This document shows, in pieces, positions 44,078 through 52,840 of a stretch of 64,000 bases of DNA. The stretch spans positions 1,116,001-1,180,000 of the forward strand of contig JABTUD010000001.1 in the NCBI GenBank assembly GCA_015075555.1. Reading direction: 5' to 3'. The DNA comes from Thermoflexaceae bacterium (GTDB lineage: Bacteria; Chloroflexota; Dehalococcoidia; Tepidiformales; Tepidiformaceae). The notes under the pieces were generated by a model, which was not told the origin of the DNA, did no database searches, and saw nothing but the letters and a program-made list of their open reading frames with translations. Position numbers and translations under genes: made by a program. Position 1 is the first letter of the stretch. The number at the start of each line of letters is the position of its first letter.

Positions 44078-46500
44078 CCGGCGCGGCCTCGCAAGGCCTC
44101 GGTTTCCTTTGGGCGGGCGATAAGGACATCGATGATCTGCTGCCAGTAGCGGCTTATCACGTACTGGCCGGCGAGTGCGCCCAGCACGGCCAGGCCGACG
44201 ATCACCCAGTCGCCGGGGCGCACCTCGACGAAGTCGAAAAAGCTGCGAAGGAAGGGGGTGTAGATGGTCAGGAGGAAGCCGCCAACGAGAAGCGTGCCCA
44301 GCACCGTCGTGAGCACCGGCCTGGTGAGGCTACGCCACGAGGCGCCTTCGAAGCCGAGCACTTCGACCATGAAGCAGAGCGCGGTGATGCCGATTGTCAG
44401 GGAGACGAGCGTCCGGGCGCGCTCGACGTCTTCGCCCATCAGTCCCTCGACGAGAAGGTGGACGATGATCGCCGCGCTTGCCAGTGCCAGGGAGGCGGGG
44501 ATGGCGAAGCGAAGCACATTGCGGTTGAAGTCGCGTCCTGCGTCGGGTGGGGGAACGCTGATTGAGATGAACACGGCCGGGATGCCGAGCGTGAGCAGCG
44601 ATGTGAGGGAGCCGTGTCTCGGAAGGAAGGGGAAGTTCAGGCCGAGCATGTTGGTGGCCACGATCAGAAGGTAGGCATAGAGGCTCTTGGCGATGAAGAG
44701 CTTGCTCAGCCGGGCGGAGTTGCCAAGGACGGCGGTAGCCTCTTTCGTGCCTCGTATGAATGCTTCGAAGGAATCGCGCATGAGGACGATGCCGGCGACC
44801 GCGCGTGCCGTGCCGGTACCCGACTCCATGGCGACGGCGACGTCGGCGGCGCGCAGGGCCTGAACGTCGTTGGCGCCGTCGCCGACCATGGCGACGAAGT
44901 GCCCCCGCGCCTTGAGTGCGCGCACTATCTCCGCCTTCTGCGCGGGAGCGATGCGGCCGAAAACGGAGTTCTCGTGGACGGTTTCGCTGAAGGCCGGCTC
45001 ATCGAGCCCCGCCAGCTGCGCGCCGGAGACGGCGCCGCCTTTCATCTCGATGCCAAGTTGCTTGAGGAGGGCGGCCACGGTGTGCGGGTTATCGCCGCTG
45101 ATGAGCTTGGGTTCGATGCCGAGCCTGTCCATGGTCGCGAAGGCTGCCCTGACCTCCGGCCGAAGGACGTCGGCGAGGGTGATGAGGGCGAGTGGCTTTA
45201 GCCCGGTGAGGGCCACGCCGAAGTCGGGCATTCGGTCGCTCTCGGCGAAGAGCACACCACGGAGGCCGCGCTCGGCGGCATCGTCATAGGCGGCGCGCAG
45301 CTCCTCGCCACCATCGCAGAGGGGAAGCACCGTTTCGGGGGCGCCGAGGATGAAGATGCGCCGCTCCTGTCCGAGGACGAGGCGTTGCGCGCTCCAACGC
45401 CTTTCAGAGTTGAAGGGCACGCCGCCATCGGGACGGGCCCCGTTGCTCTCAGCAGCGAGCGCCCCGGCGAGCGCTCCGGAGGTCTTGCTTTCGCCCTGGC
45501 TGGCGGCTACAAAGGCCGCGAGCCAGGGGCGAAGGGCGGCCTGGCCGGGAGCCCAGGTCACGTTGTCGAGGGTGAGGCGATTGGCGGTGATTGTGCCGGT
45601 CTTGTCGAGGCAGATGACATCGATGTAGTTCAGCGCTTCGACGGCATTGATGTCCTGCACGATGGCGCCAGCCCGGGAGACGCGGAGCGCGCCGACGGAA
45701 AAGGCGACCGTGAGTCCCAGCAGCAGGCCTTCAGGAACGACGGTCGTGAGGGTTGCAGTGGTGCTTCTCAACGATTCGCCAAGGCCCTTGCTCTCGACGT
45801 TGTAGGAGATCATCAGGGCTACGCCGAGGGCGCCAGTCGCAGTGAGAAGGACCCTCAGCAGGCGCTTGAAACGCAGTTGCAGGGGCGATTGCCGGTGAAC
45901 CACCTGGCGAGCCTCACCGGTGAGGCGCATGGCGTAGGCATCGGCGCCGACGTGTTCGGCTGTGTAGTAGCAATCCCCGGCAGTGCAGAAGCTGCCCGAT
46001 CGGAGCTCATCGCCGGGATTCTTGCGCACGGAATCGGATTCGCCCGTGAGGAGGGACTCGTCAACCTCGGCTTCCCTGGCGACAACCCTGCCATCGGCAA
46101 CGACCTGGTCGCCCTGCTTGAGATGGAGCAGGTCGCCCTGGACAACGTGCTCGGCGAGGATGGGCGCTTCCACCCCGTCGCGCACAACGAGAGCCCGCGG
46201 GGCGGTGAGCGCCACCAGCTCACGCAGGGCGTGGATGGCGCGCAGCTCCTGGAAGGTGGCCACGGCCACGTTGGCGGCCACGACCAGGCCGACGAACAGG
46301 CCATCCTGGAAGTAGCTCAGCTTCCGTTCGGCGATGCCCACGGCAAAGAGCGCAAGGATGAGCGACCCAAGCACGATGTTGAAGAACGTGATGGTGTTCG
46401 AACGAATGACGTCGCCGTCGGTGCGCTTCCTTGTGGTATCGACATTGACCAGCCCGGCGGCGGTCTTCACCTGGACCTGGGCGCTCGTCAGGCCACGCAT
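44074..46500 (-). CDS. cation-translocating P-type ATPase
   Basis: An 808-residue E1-E2 ATPase. The actuator loop LLTGESD, phosphorylation site ICLDKTGTIT, hinge motif GDGANDVQALRAAD and the TM4 VVPEGLLLGL are conserved, so it should be active. The start ATG 46500 (MRGLTSAQVQVK) is family-like; GTG 46557 is the alternative, and the longer frame overlaps the divergent gene. PEGL in helix 4 is typical of type II pumps; transported ion not assignable. No regulator for metal is adjacent. Confidence 0.87.
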   Translation of the reverse strand: MRGLTSAQVQVKTAAGLVNVDTTRKRTDGDVIRSNTITFFNIVLGSLILALFAVGIAERKLSYFQDGLFVGLVVAANVAVATFQELRAIHALRELVALTAPRALVVRDGVEAPILAEHVVQGDLLHLKQGDQVVADGRVVAREAEVDESLLTGESDSVRKNPGDELRSGSFCTAGDCYYTAEHVGADAYAMRLTGEARQVVHRQSPLQLRFKRLLRVLLTATGALGVALMISYNVESKGLGESLRSTTATLTTVVPEGLLLGLTVAFSVGALRVSRAGAIVQDINAVEALNYIDVICLDKTGTITANRLTLDNVTWAPGQAALRPWLAAFVAASQGESKTSGALAGALAAESNGARPDGGVPFNSERRWSAQRLVLGQERRIFILGAPETVLPLCDGGEELRAAYDDAAERGLRGVLFAESDRMPDFGVALTGLKPLALITLADVLRPEVRAAFATMDRLGIEPKLISGDNPHTVAALLKQLGIEMKGGAVSGAQLAGLDEPAFSETVHENSVFGRIAPAQKAEIVRALKARGHFVAMVGDGANDVQALRAADVAVAMESGTGTARAVAGIVLMRDSFEAFIRGTKEATAVLGNSARLSKLFIAKSLYAYLLIVATNMLGLNFPFLPRHGSLTSLLTLGIPAVFISISVPPPDAGRDFNRNVLRFAIPASLALASAAIIVHLLVEGLMGEDVERARTLVSLTIGITALCFMVEVLGFEGASWRSLTRPVLTTVLGTLLVGGFLLTIYTPFLRSFFDFVEVRPGDWVIVGLAVLGALAGQYVISRYWQQIIDVLIARPKETEALRGRAG

Positions 46501-46681
46501 CGTCGCATCGGGAGCGGCAGCTGCAGGGAGTCCGGGTTGGTGGGGCGAAGTCGTCACCGCGTAAGCGTGACCGATCAGGAGGAACGGCGGAAGGGCCGGA
46601 CGAGCGCCAACACACGGGGATCCGTACCATGACGAAAGTGACTCCCGGCCCTGTACGCGCACTGCCAGGGAAGGCTCGCCA

Positions 46682-47281
46682 GTGAGCGAGGCGCCTTTCG
46701 CGCGGTTCGTACTCAGGCCTGCCGCCCGGGCCCTTGCCGGGACGCCCGCGCCGCCGGGCGTTGTGACGGTGCTTCTCGCCGTGTTCGCCTGCGGGGCGGG
46801 CGCAGCACTGGCAGACGGGCGCGTGGCAGCGGGCGGGGCAGCGATTGCCATGACAACGCTGCTGGCCGCATTGCCCGGGGAGCTTGCCCGCCAGGGAAAG
46901 CCGGGCACTCCCTTTGGGAATGTCCTGCAGGCAGTGGCGGGTCGCTATGCGGAAGCGGCGATCCTGGCAGGAATGACCGTCCATGCTGTGCGCTTTGAGG
47001 ACTGGCCCCGCCCGGAGGTGATCGGGGGGCTGGCACTCGCAGCCTCCCTTACCGTCGCCTACGCAGCGGCCAGGATTGGAGCCTCACTTGGTCAGGGCAG
47101 GGGGAGCCCCGCCCCGGTCTCGTTCCTGGAGGCACAGGAAACGCGCTGGGCAATTGCGGCGGTAGGCGCTTTCAGTGGCCAGTGCTACTGGGCGCTTGTT
47201 GCCATTGCCGCAGCCGGGGGATTGGCCACCACATGGCGACTCGCCTACCTTCGGCTGAGGAGAATCGGACTGGAGGCCTGA
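46682..47281 (+). CDS. CDP-alcohol phosphatidyltransferase-like membrane protein lacking catalytic aspartates
   Basis: A 199-residue membrane protein with 5-6 hydrophobic segments and the topology of CDP-alcohol phosphatidyltransferases. The motif DGx2ARx8Gx3Dx3D can be aligned at LPGELARQGKPGTPFGNVLQ then AVAG: Gly, Ala, Arg and the middle Gly are kept, but the three aspartates are replaced by Pro, Gln and Gly. Metal binding and transfer activity are therefore unlikely. GTG 46682 has GGGAAGG about 8 nt upstream. Diverges from the P-type ATPase. Confidence 0.65.
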   Translation: MSEAPFARFVLRPAARALAGTPAPPGVVTVLLAVFACGAGAALADGRVAAGGAAIAMTTLLAALPGELARQGKPGTPFGNVLQAVAGRYAEAAILAGMTVHAVRFEDWPRPEVIGGLALAASLTVAYAAARIGASLGQGRGSPAPVSFLEAQETRWAIAAVGAFSGQCYWALVAIAAAGGLATTWRLAYLRLRRIGLEA

Positions 47282-47339
47282 ACTGGCGCCCGCGGGCGCG
47301 CGCTGCTCCTTTCTGGCGCTCTGTGGTTCAATCGAAACT

Positions 47340-47903
47340 GTGAGACCCGGCATTCGCGACCTGGTTCCCGTGGCGCTCGTGCTCGTTGCGCTGGCAATCG
47401 CGTTCAACTTCCTGGACCCATCGAAAGGCTCCTCCGGGGGCGGCCACCCGACGATATCACTCGGTGAACCGCCTCCGACGGCTACGCCCACGGCCACCGC
47501 CGCCCCGACAGAGATGCCCATCGCAGAGGCTCCGCCGCCATCGACCTGGGTGGTGATGTTCGTCTCGATCAGCCCGGCGGGCAGCGAGACCATTGATGCG
47601 CGTTACGCCTTCAACACCCTGGACTTCGAGTACGAAGGTCCGCCATTCCCCGACGTGCGCGACGACGCCTGGAAGATCGTGGCCGAGGGGACCGTTTCCC
47701 TTGCCCTCGATGGGCGGCACGCCTTTGCGTTCGAACATGACGGCGAGGCTCGCGTGTTTGTGGACGGGCACGAGGTGGCCTCCCGGCCGGATGGGGCGAC
47801 GGTGCAGGATGTTCGCGCCGTGTTCCAACACGCAGCCGGCGACGCGATCATCCGGATTGAGGTACGCGACACGGGCGGGAGGCTCATGCTTAAGACCCGC
47901 TGA
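47340..47903 (+). CDS. membrane-anchored protein with PA14-like beta region
   Basis: A 187-residue protein: short cytoplasmic start, one membrane helix (IRDLVPVALVLVALAIAFNF), a Pro/Thr-rich linker (about 45-65) and a beta-rich domain. EGTVSLALDGRHAFAFEHD and GEARVFVDGHEV look like the core strands of a PA14-type carbohydrate-binding sandwich, but it is short for a full domain. GTG start with a weak TTCAAT -10 seven bases upstream. Function unknown. Confidence 0.55.
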   Translation: MRPGIRDLVPVALVLVALAIAFNFLDPSKGSSGGGHPTISLGEPPPTATPTATAAPTEMPIAEAPPPSTWVVMFVSISPAGSETIDARYAFNTLDFEYEGPPFPDVRDDAWKIVAEGTVSLALDGRHAFAFEHDGEARVFVDGHEVASRPDGATVQDVRAVFQHAAGDAIIRIEVRDTGGRLMLKTR

Positions 47904-47914
47904 GGGTGAGGCTG

Positions 47915-47920
47915 TACGCT
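47915..47920 (+). promoter_or_regulatory. -10 for leaderless phosphoesterase gene
   Basis: TACGCT ends 7 nt before the ATG at 47928; no Shine-Dalgarno. Confidence 0.4.
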
Positions 47921-47927
47921 GTTAGCG

Positions 47928-48509
47928 ATGCTCATTGGCCTGATTTCCGATACGCACATACCCGAGGCACGGCCCGAGCTCTGGCCGCAGGTATTCGACG
48001 CTTTCCGCGGGGTCGATGCCATCCTCCACGCGGGGGACATCCACGACCTCGTCGTCATCGACCAGCTGCACGATATCGCGCCGACCTATGCCGCCCGCGG
48101 CAACGGTGATGACGGCTCAGGCGGGCGCCCAATTCAGCCCTTTGACAACCGCCTGCGGGAAGCATGGGTCCTGGAGTTCGATGGCGTTCGGGTCGGGATG
48201 ACGCACGACGTCCCCATTCCGGAGTACCCGCCGAACCTGACGCTGGAGCGGGCGCTGAAGCGGTACTTCGGCACAACCGATCTCGATGTGCTCATCTACG
48301 GTGATACCCACGTTGAGGCGATTGACCAGCTGAACGGGACGCTCTGCGTGAATCCCGGGTCGCCGACCTACCCGCACAATCTTGAGACCCAGCTGGGCAC
48401 AATCGGATTCCTCGAAGTGAGTGGCGGGAAGGCGGAGGCGACAATCTGGCAGCTGACGGACGATGGCATCGCCCCGTTCGATTGGGGGAAATGGAAGCGC
48501 CCCTGGTGA
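47928..48509 (+). CDS. metallophosphoesterase, YfcE/MJ0936 family
   Basis: A 193-residue calcineurin-like enzyme. The metal ligands appear in order: SDTHIPE, HAGDIHD, GNGDD, THDVP and GDTHVE. Family members are phosphodiesterases with loose substrate range, some acting on cyclic nucleotides. Length and motif set are complete, so activity is likely. Lies downstream of an anchored protein and convergent with an ABC permease gene. Confidence 0.9.
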   Translation: MLIGLISDTHIPEARPELWPQVFDAFRGVDAILHAGDIHDLVVIDQLHDIAPTYAARGNGDDGSGGRPIQPFDNRLREAWVLEFDGVRVGMTHDVPIPEYPPNLTLERALKRYFGTTDLDVLIYGDTHVEAIDQLNGTLCVNPGSPTYPHNLETQLGTIGFLEVSGGKAEATIWQLTDDGIAPFDWGKWKRPW

Positions 48510-48521
48510 GCCCGGGCCGGG

Positions 48522-49385
48522 TTAGTGCGCGCCGGGATTGGCGGGAGCCGGGGTCGGAGCCTGCCGGCGGAGGAGCCTCGTTAGCGAGATCCCGCGACCG
48601 CCGCTGGCAATATCGCGCCGTTGGAAACTGAGCACTGCCAGGGCAAGCAGGGCAGCGGCCACGGCCAGCAACCCACCGGCACGCAGCGGGTCGAAGCCGT
48701 GCAGCATGACGTGGGAACCATCGGCCCAGTAGAAGGGCGAGAGCTTGCGGGGCACTTCGAGAACTTCGACGACGGCGCCAACGGTGTTGAGGAAGTATGC
48801 CGCGACGACTGCTCCGATACAGACGACGGCCGCGGCGCCGCGCCCCGGCAGGGCAGCACTGCCCCAGATCGCCAGCGCGAGATAGAGAAGCGTGACCGGC
48901 ATCATGTTGAGGACTGCCTCAACGATGCGGAGATAGCCGATATCGAAGTCGACGAGGAGCTTGCCCAGGACGAACCCCGGGAGCGAAAGGAGCGCCGCCA
49001 TGAGGAGGGCGAGGGAGAGCCCCGCTGCCTTTTCAAGAACGAGCCGGCGCCGGGTGATGGGCTGGGCCAGGAGAAGGTCAAGCGTCCCGGCGGCTTCCTC
49101 TCCCGCGAGCGTGCCCGTCCCGCCGATGATGGCCACGGTGATGAGCAGCAGGGGGATCCACGAGAAGAACTCGGCGGAGAGGAAGCCTTCGGGCGAGGCG
49201 AAGGTGCCTGCTTCACCCAGGAAGCCTTCGTAGAACCCCATCTCGTCGAAGCCGGCGAGCGAATCTTCGAACTGGGGATACAGGACGATCACGAAGGCCG
49301 CCATGAGCGACATCACCAGGGCAACGGCGATGACCGAGGTGCGCACCTCGCGGAGGGTCTTGCGGAGCAACCCGAAGCGCGTCAC
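48522..49385 (-). CDS. ABC-2 type transporter permease
   Basis: A 287-residue protein with six predicted membrane helices (TSVIAVALVMSLMAAFVIV, FSWIPLLLITVAIIGGTGTL and others) of the ABC-2 permease family, between which a cytoplasmic GEEAAGTLDLLLAQPITRRR block is the family marker. Its start ATGA-overlaps the ATPase stop, so the two form one exporter. The C-terminal 20 residues are polar. Substrate unknown. Confidence 0.9.
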   Translation of the reverse strand: MTRFGLLRKTLREVRTSVIAVALVMSLMAAFVIVLYPQFEDSLAGFDEMGFYEGFLGEAGTFASPEGFLSAEFFSWIPLLLITVAIIGGTGTLAGEEAAGTLDLLLAQPITRRRLVLEKAAGLSLALLMAALLSLPGFVLGKLLVDFDIGYLRIVEAVLNMMPVTLLYLALAIWGSAALPGRGAAAVVCIGAVVAAYFLNTVGAVVEVLEVPRKLSPFYWADGSHVMLHGFDPLRAGGLLAVAAALLALAVLSFQRRDIASGGRGISLTRLLRRQAPTPAPANPGAH

Positions 49386-50278
49386 CTGGTGGCCTCCTGG
49401 TAGTAGCCGAGCAGGATCTCATCGAGCGCCGGCTGCTGAGTGCGCAGGTCGACGACGTGAAAGGGTGCGAGCGCCTTCAGAAGGCCATCGATCTCGCCGG
49501 CTACTTCGAACTCGGCCACCAAACGTTCGCGCCGGATTTCGCGCACTCCCGGGAGGTTGAAGGCATCCGGCGGCGGCGTGGCATCGGCGAAGCTGACCGC
49601 GACATGCCGGACCTGGCGCGCCTTCAAACCTGCGACGGGCTCGACGGCGATGAGCCGCCCTGCACGCAGGATTCCAACGCGCTCGCAGACCTGGTCCACC
49701 TCGCTCATGACATGCGACGAGAAGAAGACGGCCGTTCCCCGCTGCGCCTCTTCGCGGAGGATTCCCCAGACGGTGTGCTGGACGATCGGGTCGAGGCCCG
49801 AGGTGGGTTCGTCGAGAAGGAGCATGGGCGGGCGTCCCACAAGGGCGAGCACGATTCCGAGTTTCTGGCGGTTGCCCTTGGAGAGGCTGCCGGCTGGCTT
49901 CTCGAGGTCCAGCCCCAGCTTTTCGGCGAGGCCCAGGACGAACCGGCGGTCGACCGGCGCCTTGCGCAGCCCGGCCATGAGGTCGACCATTTCGCGACCG
50001 CGGAGGGCAGGGTAGAGGCGCAGGTCACCGGGAAGGTAGCCGGTGCAGGCGCGAACGGCCACCGATTGGCGCTGGCAGTCCATGCCAAGCACAAGTGCCC
50101 GGCCCGCAGTGGGCCGGATCAGGTCGAGAAGCAGCCTGATGGTCGTGCTCTTGCCGGCGCCGTTGGGCCCAAGAAAGCCGAAGATCTCGCCGCGCTCGAC
50201 GCGGAGGCCGAGCCCATCGAGGGCAACGGTGTCGCCGTATGACTTGCTGAGGCCTTCGGTAAGGATCGCCGGCTCCAC
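49382..50278 (-). CDS. ABC transporter ATP-binding protein
   Basis: A 298-residue ATPase: Walker A FGFLGPNGAGKSTT, Q-loop region, signature SLSKGNRQKLGI (a variant of LSGGQ), Walker B MLLLDEPTSGLD and H-loop FFSSHVMSE, followed by a C-terminal DUF4162-like tail. GTG at 50278 is chosen because a TACCAT -10 lies 6 nt upstream. Partner of the downstream permease; the pair resembles drug or antibiotic exporters. Confidence 0.92.
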   Translation of the reverse strand: MEPAILTEGLSKSYGDTVALDGLGLRVERGEIFGFLGPNGAGKSTTIRLLLDLIRPTAGRALVLGMDCQRQSVAVRACTGYLPGDLRLYPALRGREMVDLMAGLRKAPVDRRFVLGLAEKLGLDLEKPAGSLSKGNRQKLGIVLALVGRPPMLLLDEPTSGLDPIVQHTVWGILREEAQRGTAVFFSSHVMSEVDQVCERVGILRAGRLIAVEPVAGLKARQVRHVAVSFADATPPPDAFNLPGVREIRRERLVAEFEVAGEIDGLLKALAPFHVVDLRTQQPALDEILLGYYQEATR

Positions 50279-50284
50279 GGGCCG

Positions 50285-50290
50285 ATGGTA
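50285..50290 (-). promoter_or_regulatory. -10 for leaderless ABC ATPase gene
   Basis: TACCAT on the minus strand ends 6 nt before the GTG at 50278. Confidence 0.4.
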
Positions 50291-50353
50291 CACGCACCGG
50301 GCCAACGCAAGGCAGGACCTGTAGGGCCCGTCCAGGCGGCCGATCGCCCTGCG

Positions 50354-51112
50354 CTAGCCTGCGTCACCCCACTGGCGCTTCCAGAGGTAGGCGAGCGCGC
50401 CGAAAGCCACACCCACGTTGAGCGACTCCACGCGGGGGTCCATGGGCAGGGCGACGCGGAAGTCGCTCAGGTCGAGCAGGAGGCGCCCGACGCCTTCGCC
50501 TTCGCTGCCGAGGATGAGCGCCGTGCGGCGGGGCCAGTCGAAGGCGGTGGCCGATTGCGCTCCTTCCCCGGCAGAAGCGGCCACGACCCAGAAGCCCGAG
50601 TCCTTGAGATTGCGGACGGCCTGGGCGAGGTTGGAAGGGGCCGCCACCGGGGCGATGAAGCTGAACCCGGCACTGGCCCGGTGTACCCCGGGGCCCAGGG
50701 TCGCCCCGCGCCTGAGGGGCAGGACGATTGCCTGGACGCCTACGGCGACGGCCGTTCGAAGCACGGCGCCCACGTTCTGCGGGTCGGTGACGCTATCGAG
50801 AAGGACCACGAGCGACGCCCGCGAGAGATCTCTGGTGGCGGCGCCGATATCGACCGGGGCGAACTGCTTGAGGCGCACGAGCACGCCCTGGTGCACGCCA
50901 GAGGCCGTGAGCTCGTCGAGGCGGCGCTCGTCGACCTCGCTGACGGAGAGGCCGGCATGGCGGGCGCGATCGGCCAGCGCGAGGACGCGCGGGTTGCGGG
51001 TGTCGCGCAGGAACATGAGGGAACGGGCCGCGCCGTATTCCAGGGCCATGGCGCAGGCGTTGATGCCAAAGGCGAGGTCATCGGGGGTTGAATTGGGCTT
51101 GGGGCGGGGCAT
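50354..51112 (-). CDS. rlmB: SpoU-family rRNA 2'-O-methyltransferase (RlmB-like)
   Basis: A 252-residue SPOUT-fold methylase. The three SpoU motifs are present: DPQNVGAVLRTAVAVG (1), ILGSEGEGV (2) and ESLNVGVAFGALAY (3), with an N-terminal substrate-binding region (residues 5-75). RlmB methylates G2251 of 23S rRNA; TrmH and other members act on tRNA, so the exact target is an inference. The ATG 51112 start avoids a long non-family extension. Confidence 0.85.
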   Translation of the reverse strand: MPRPKPNSTPDDLAFGINACAMALEYGAARSLMFLRDTRNPRVLALADRARHAGLSVSEVDERRLDELTASGVHQGVLVRLKQFAPVDIGAATRDLSRASLVVLLDSVTDPQNVGAVLRTAVAVGVQAIVLPLRRGATLGPGVHRASAGFSFIAPVAAPSNLAQAVRNLKDSGFWVVAASAGEGAQSATAFDWPRRTALILGSEGEGVGRLLLDLSDFRVALPMDPRVESLNVGVAFGALAYLWKRQWGDAG

Positions 51113-51242
51113 GGCTGCGAACATTCTGGCTGCTGCCGAAGGCGTGCGCATCTTTACCGGGCGGCAGGGTTTGTCCTCTCCTTTCCTCGCTCCAAACCGG
51201 GTACAACCGTACACTCAGGCCACCAAGAACCCCGGAGCAGAC

Positions 51243-52019
51243 ATGGTTCGCAGGCTTGCGCTGGCCCTTTGCGCCTGCACGCTCATCACCCTGATCGCCG
51301 CTGCCTGCGGTGACGACGACGCGGCCACTCCCCCGGACGAGGGCGGCAGCCAGTCTACCCCGGGAAGTGGCGCATCTACGGGAGACACCCGGCCAGAACC
51401 TCAGCTGACCATGCCCGCGAGCCGCTTCGCCATCAGCGTCGACGACATGGGGATTGACCCTTCCACGGGCAACGCTGCGTACATGACCGACCTCGATGCC
51501 ACGTACGTGCTGGATGCCGCCAGCTATGGGAAGACTAGCATCTTCCCTTCCGCCGCCGAGGGCGAAAGAACGCTCAAGCAGTGGGGCTACCTGGGAGGCT
51601 ACGAGACGGGGTTAATCCCTGAAGGGCGGGATACAGCGGTACTGAACGGCGCCTTCTACGTGAACGTGGAGGTTCACCTCTTCTCGTCGACCAACGGGGC
51701 GAAGGCGGCCTACGACAACTTTGAGTCGAAGCTGCGGAGCACGGGCCGGGGGCAGTTCATCCCATCGCAGGGAGTGGGGAACAAGTCGAGCACATGGACG
51801 CTCACTGAAGGCTATGTGGGCACGTCGAACGTGGGCCGCGTCTACCACCAGACGGTGTTCAGGCGGGGAAACCTGGTGGCCGTGGTACTGACGAGCGGGG
51901 CCCAGGGGTTCATGAAGGTCGACACGGTGCGCACGATGGCTGAGATCATCGACCAGAAGGCGCTCGGCCAGAAGCAGGCGGTCGAGCCGACGCCCATCGC
52001 GAAAGCCAGTGGCCAATGA
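51243..52019 (+). CDS. lipoprotein of a duplicated secreted family (copy 1)
   Basis: A 258-residue lipoprotein: basic start, hydrophobic core, and LIAAACGDD as lipobox. After a Gly/Ser/Thr linker the domain has GAKAAYDNFESKLRSTGRG and YVGTSNVGRVYHQTVFRRGN, repeated in the next gene. GGAG lies 5 nt before the ATG, and a TACACT -10 candidate is at 51210-51215. The two overlapping genes probably arose by tandem duplication. No function recognised. Confidence 0.75.
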   Translation: MVRRLALALCACTLITLIAAACGDDDAATPPDEGGSQSTPGSGASTGDTRPEPQLTMPASRFAISVDDMGIDPSTGNAAYMTDLDATYVLDAASYGKTSIFPSAAEGERTLKQWGYLGGYETGLIPEGRDTAVLNGAFYVNVEVHLFSSTNGAKAAYDNFESKLRSTGRGQFIPSQGVGNKSSTWTLTEGYVGTSNVGRVYHQTVFRRGNLVAVVLTSGAQGFMKVDTVRTMAEIIDQKALGQKQAVEPTPIAKASGQ

Positions 52020-52816
52020 GCGGTGAGCGCCGCGTTGGGCGAAGGGCAGCGCTGGCCACCATCGCCGGAGCAGGCGCGGCGCTAGTCGTGACTGCCTGTG
52101 GCGGAGGCTCGAGCGCGACTTCGCGGAACGCGGCCACGCTCGCCGCCCAGGGGAGCTCCACCCCGGCGCCGGGAACGAGCACCGGGGGAGTCGAAGGAGG
52201 CCCGGAGCCTCTGCTTTCCGGTCCGGCGGCGAAGTACGCGCCCGCGCAGGCGGAACTCACTGCCGCCTACAAGGTGGCGCCCAACGAGACCTACGGAATG
52301 GGGCTCGACACCTACGCGGCCAGCACGTTCTTTCCGGGAGCGACCGAAGGGAAGGAGCTTGCGACGGGCTGGGGTTTCGGCGAGGGCTACCAGGTCATGC
52401 TGGAACCGGACGGCCTCCTCGCCGGGGTGCTCAAGGGCGGGTACTTCGTGACGGCCGAGGTGTACCTTTTCCGTGACCAGGCTGGTGCGAAGGCGGCCTT
52501 CGACTACTACAGGTCGCGATACGATTCGACGGCGGGGTCTGAGAGCGCTCCCGCGAAGGGCCTGGCGAACCAATCGGGGGGCTGGCAGCTGATCAAGGGG
52601 CCGGTGGGCACATCGAGCCTGGTGGGCATCTATCACCGGTTCGTGTTCCGGCGCGGGAACATGCTGGCCAGTGTCCAGACCTACGGGGCGCAACCGTTCA
52701 TGACCGTAGACAAAGCACGTGACATCGCGGTTATCATCGACGAGCGGGCACTGGGTACGCGCCAGGCAACTGAACCCACTCCGGCCGGGACAACCGTTCC
52801 CGGGTTGCCGAGGTGA
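52016..52816 (+). CDS. lipoprotein of a duplicated secreted family (copy 2)
   Basis: A 266-residue paralogue of the previous gene. GRRAALATIAGAGAALVV then TAC shows a twin-arginine-like start and a lipobox cysteine. GAKAAFDYYRSRYDSTAGSE and PVGTSSLVGIYHRFVFRRGN match copy 1. The start overlaps copy 1 as ATGA. Both should sit on the outer face of the membrane next to a secreted subtilase encoded 24 nt downstream. Confidence 0.75.
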   Translation: MSGERRVGRRAALATIAGAGAALVVTACGGGSSATSRNAATLAAQGSSTPAPGTSTGGVEGGPEPLLSGPAAKYAPAQAELTAAYKVAPNETYGMGLDTYAASTFFPGATEGKELATGWGFGEGYQVMLEPDGLLAGVLKGGYFVTAEVYLFRDQAGAKAAFDYYRSRYDSTAGSESAPAKGLANQSGGWQLIKGPVGTSSLVGIYHRFVFRRGNMLASVQTYGAQPFMTVDKARDIAVIIDERALGTRQATEPTPAGTTVPGLPR

Positions 52817-52840
52817 GCGGTCACGCAAACGGGAGGGAAC

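Noticed and set aside
46501-46908. Long N-terminal extension of the P-type ATPase frame
   Set aside because: It overlaps the divergent gene at 46682, is rich in Ala/Pro and unlike the family.
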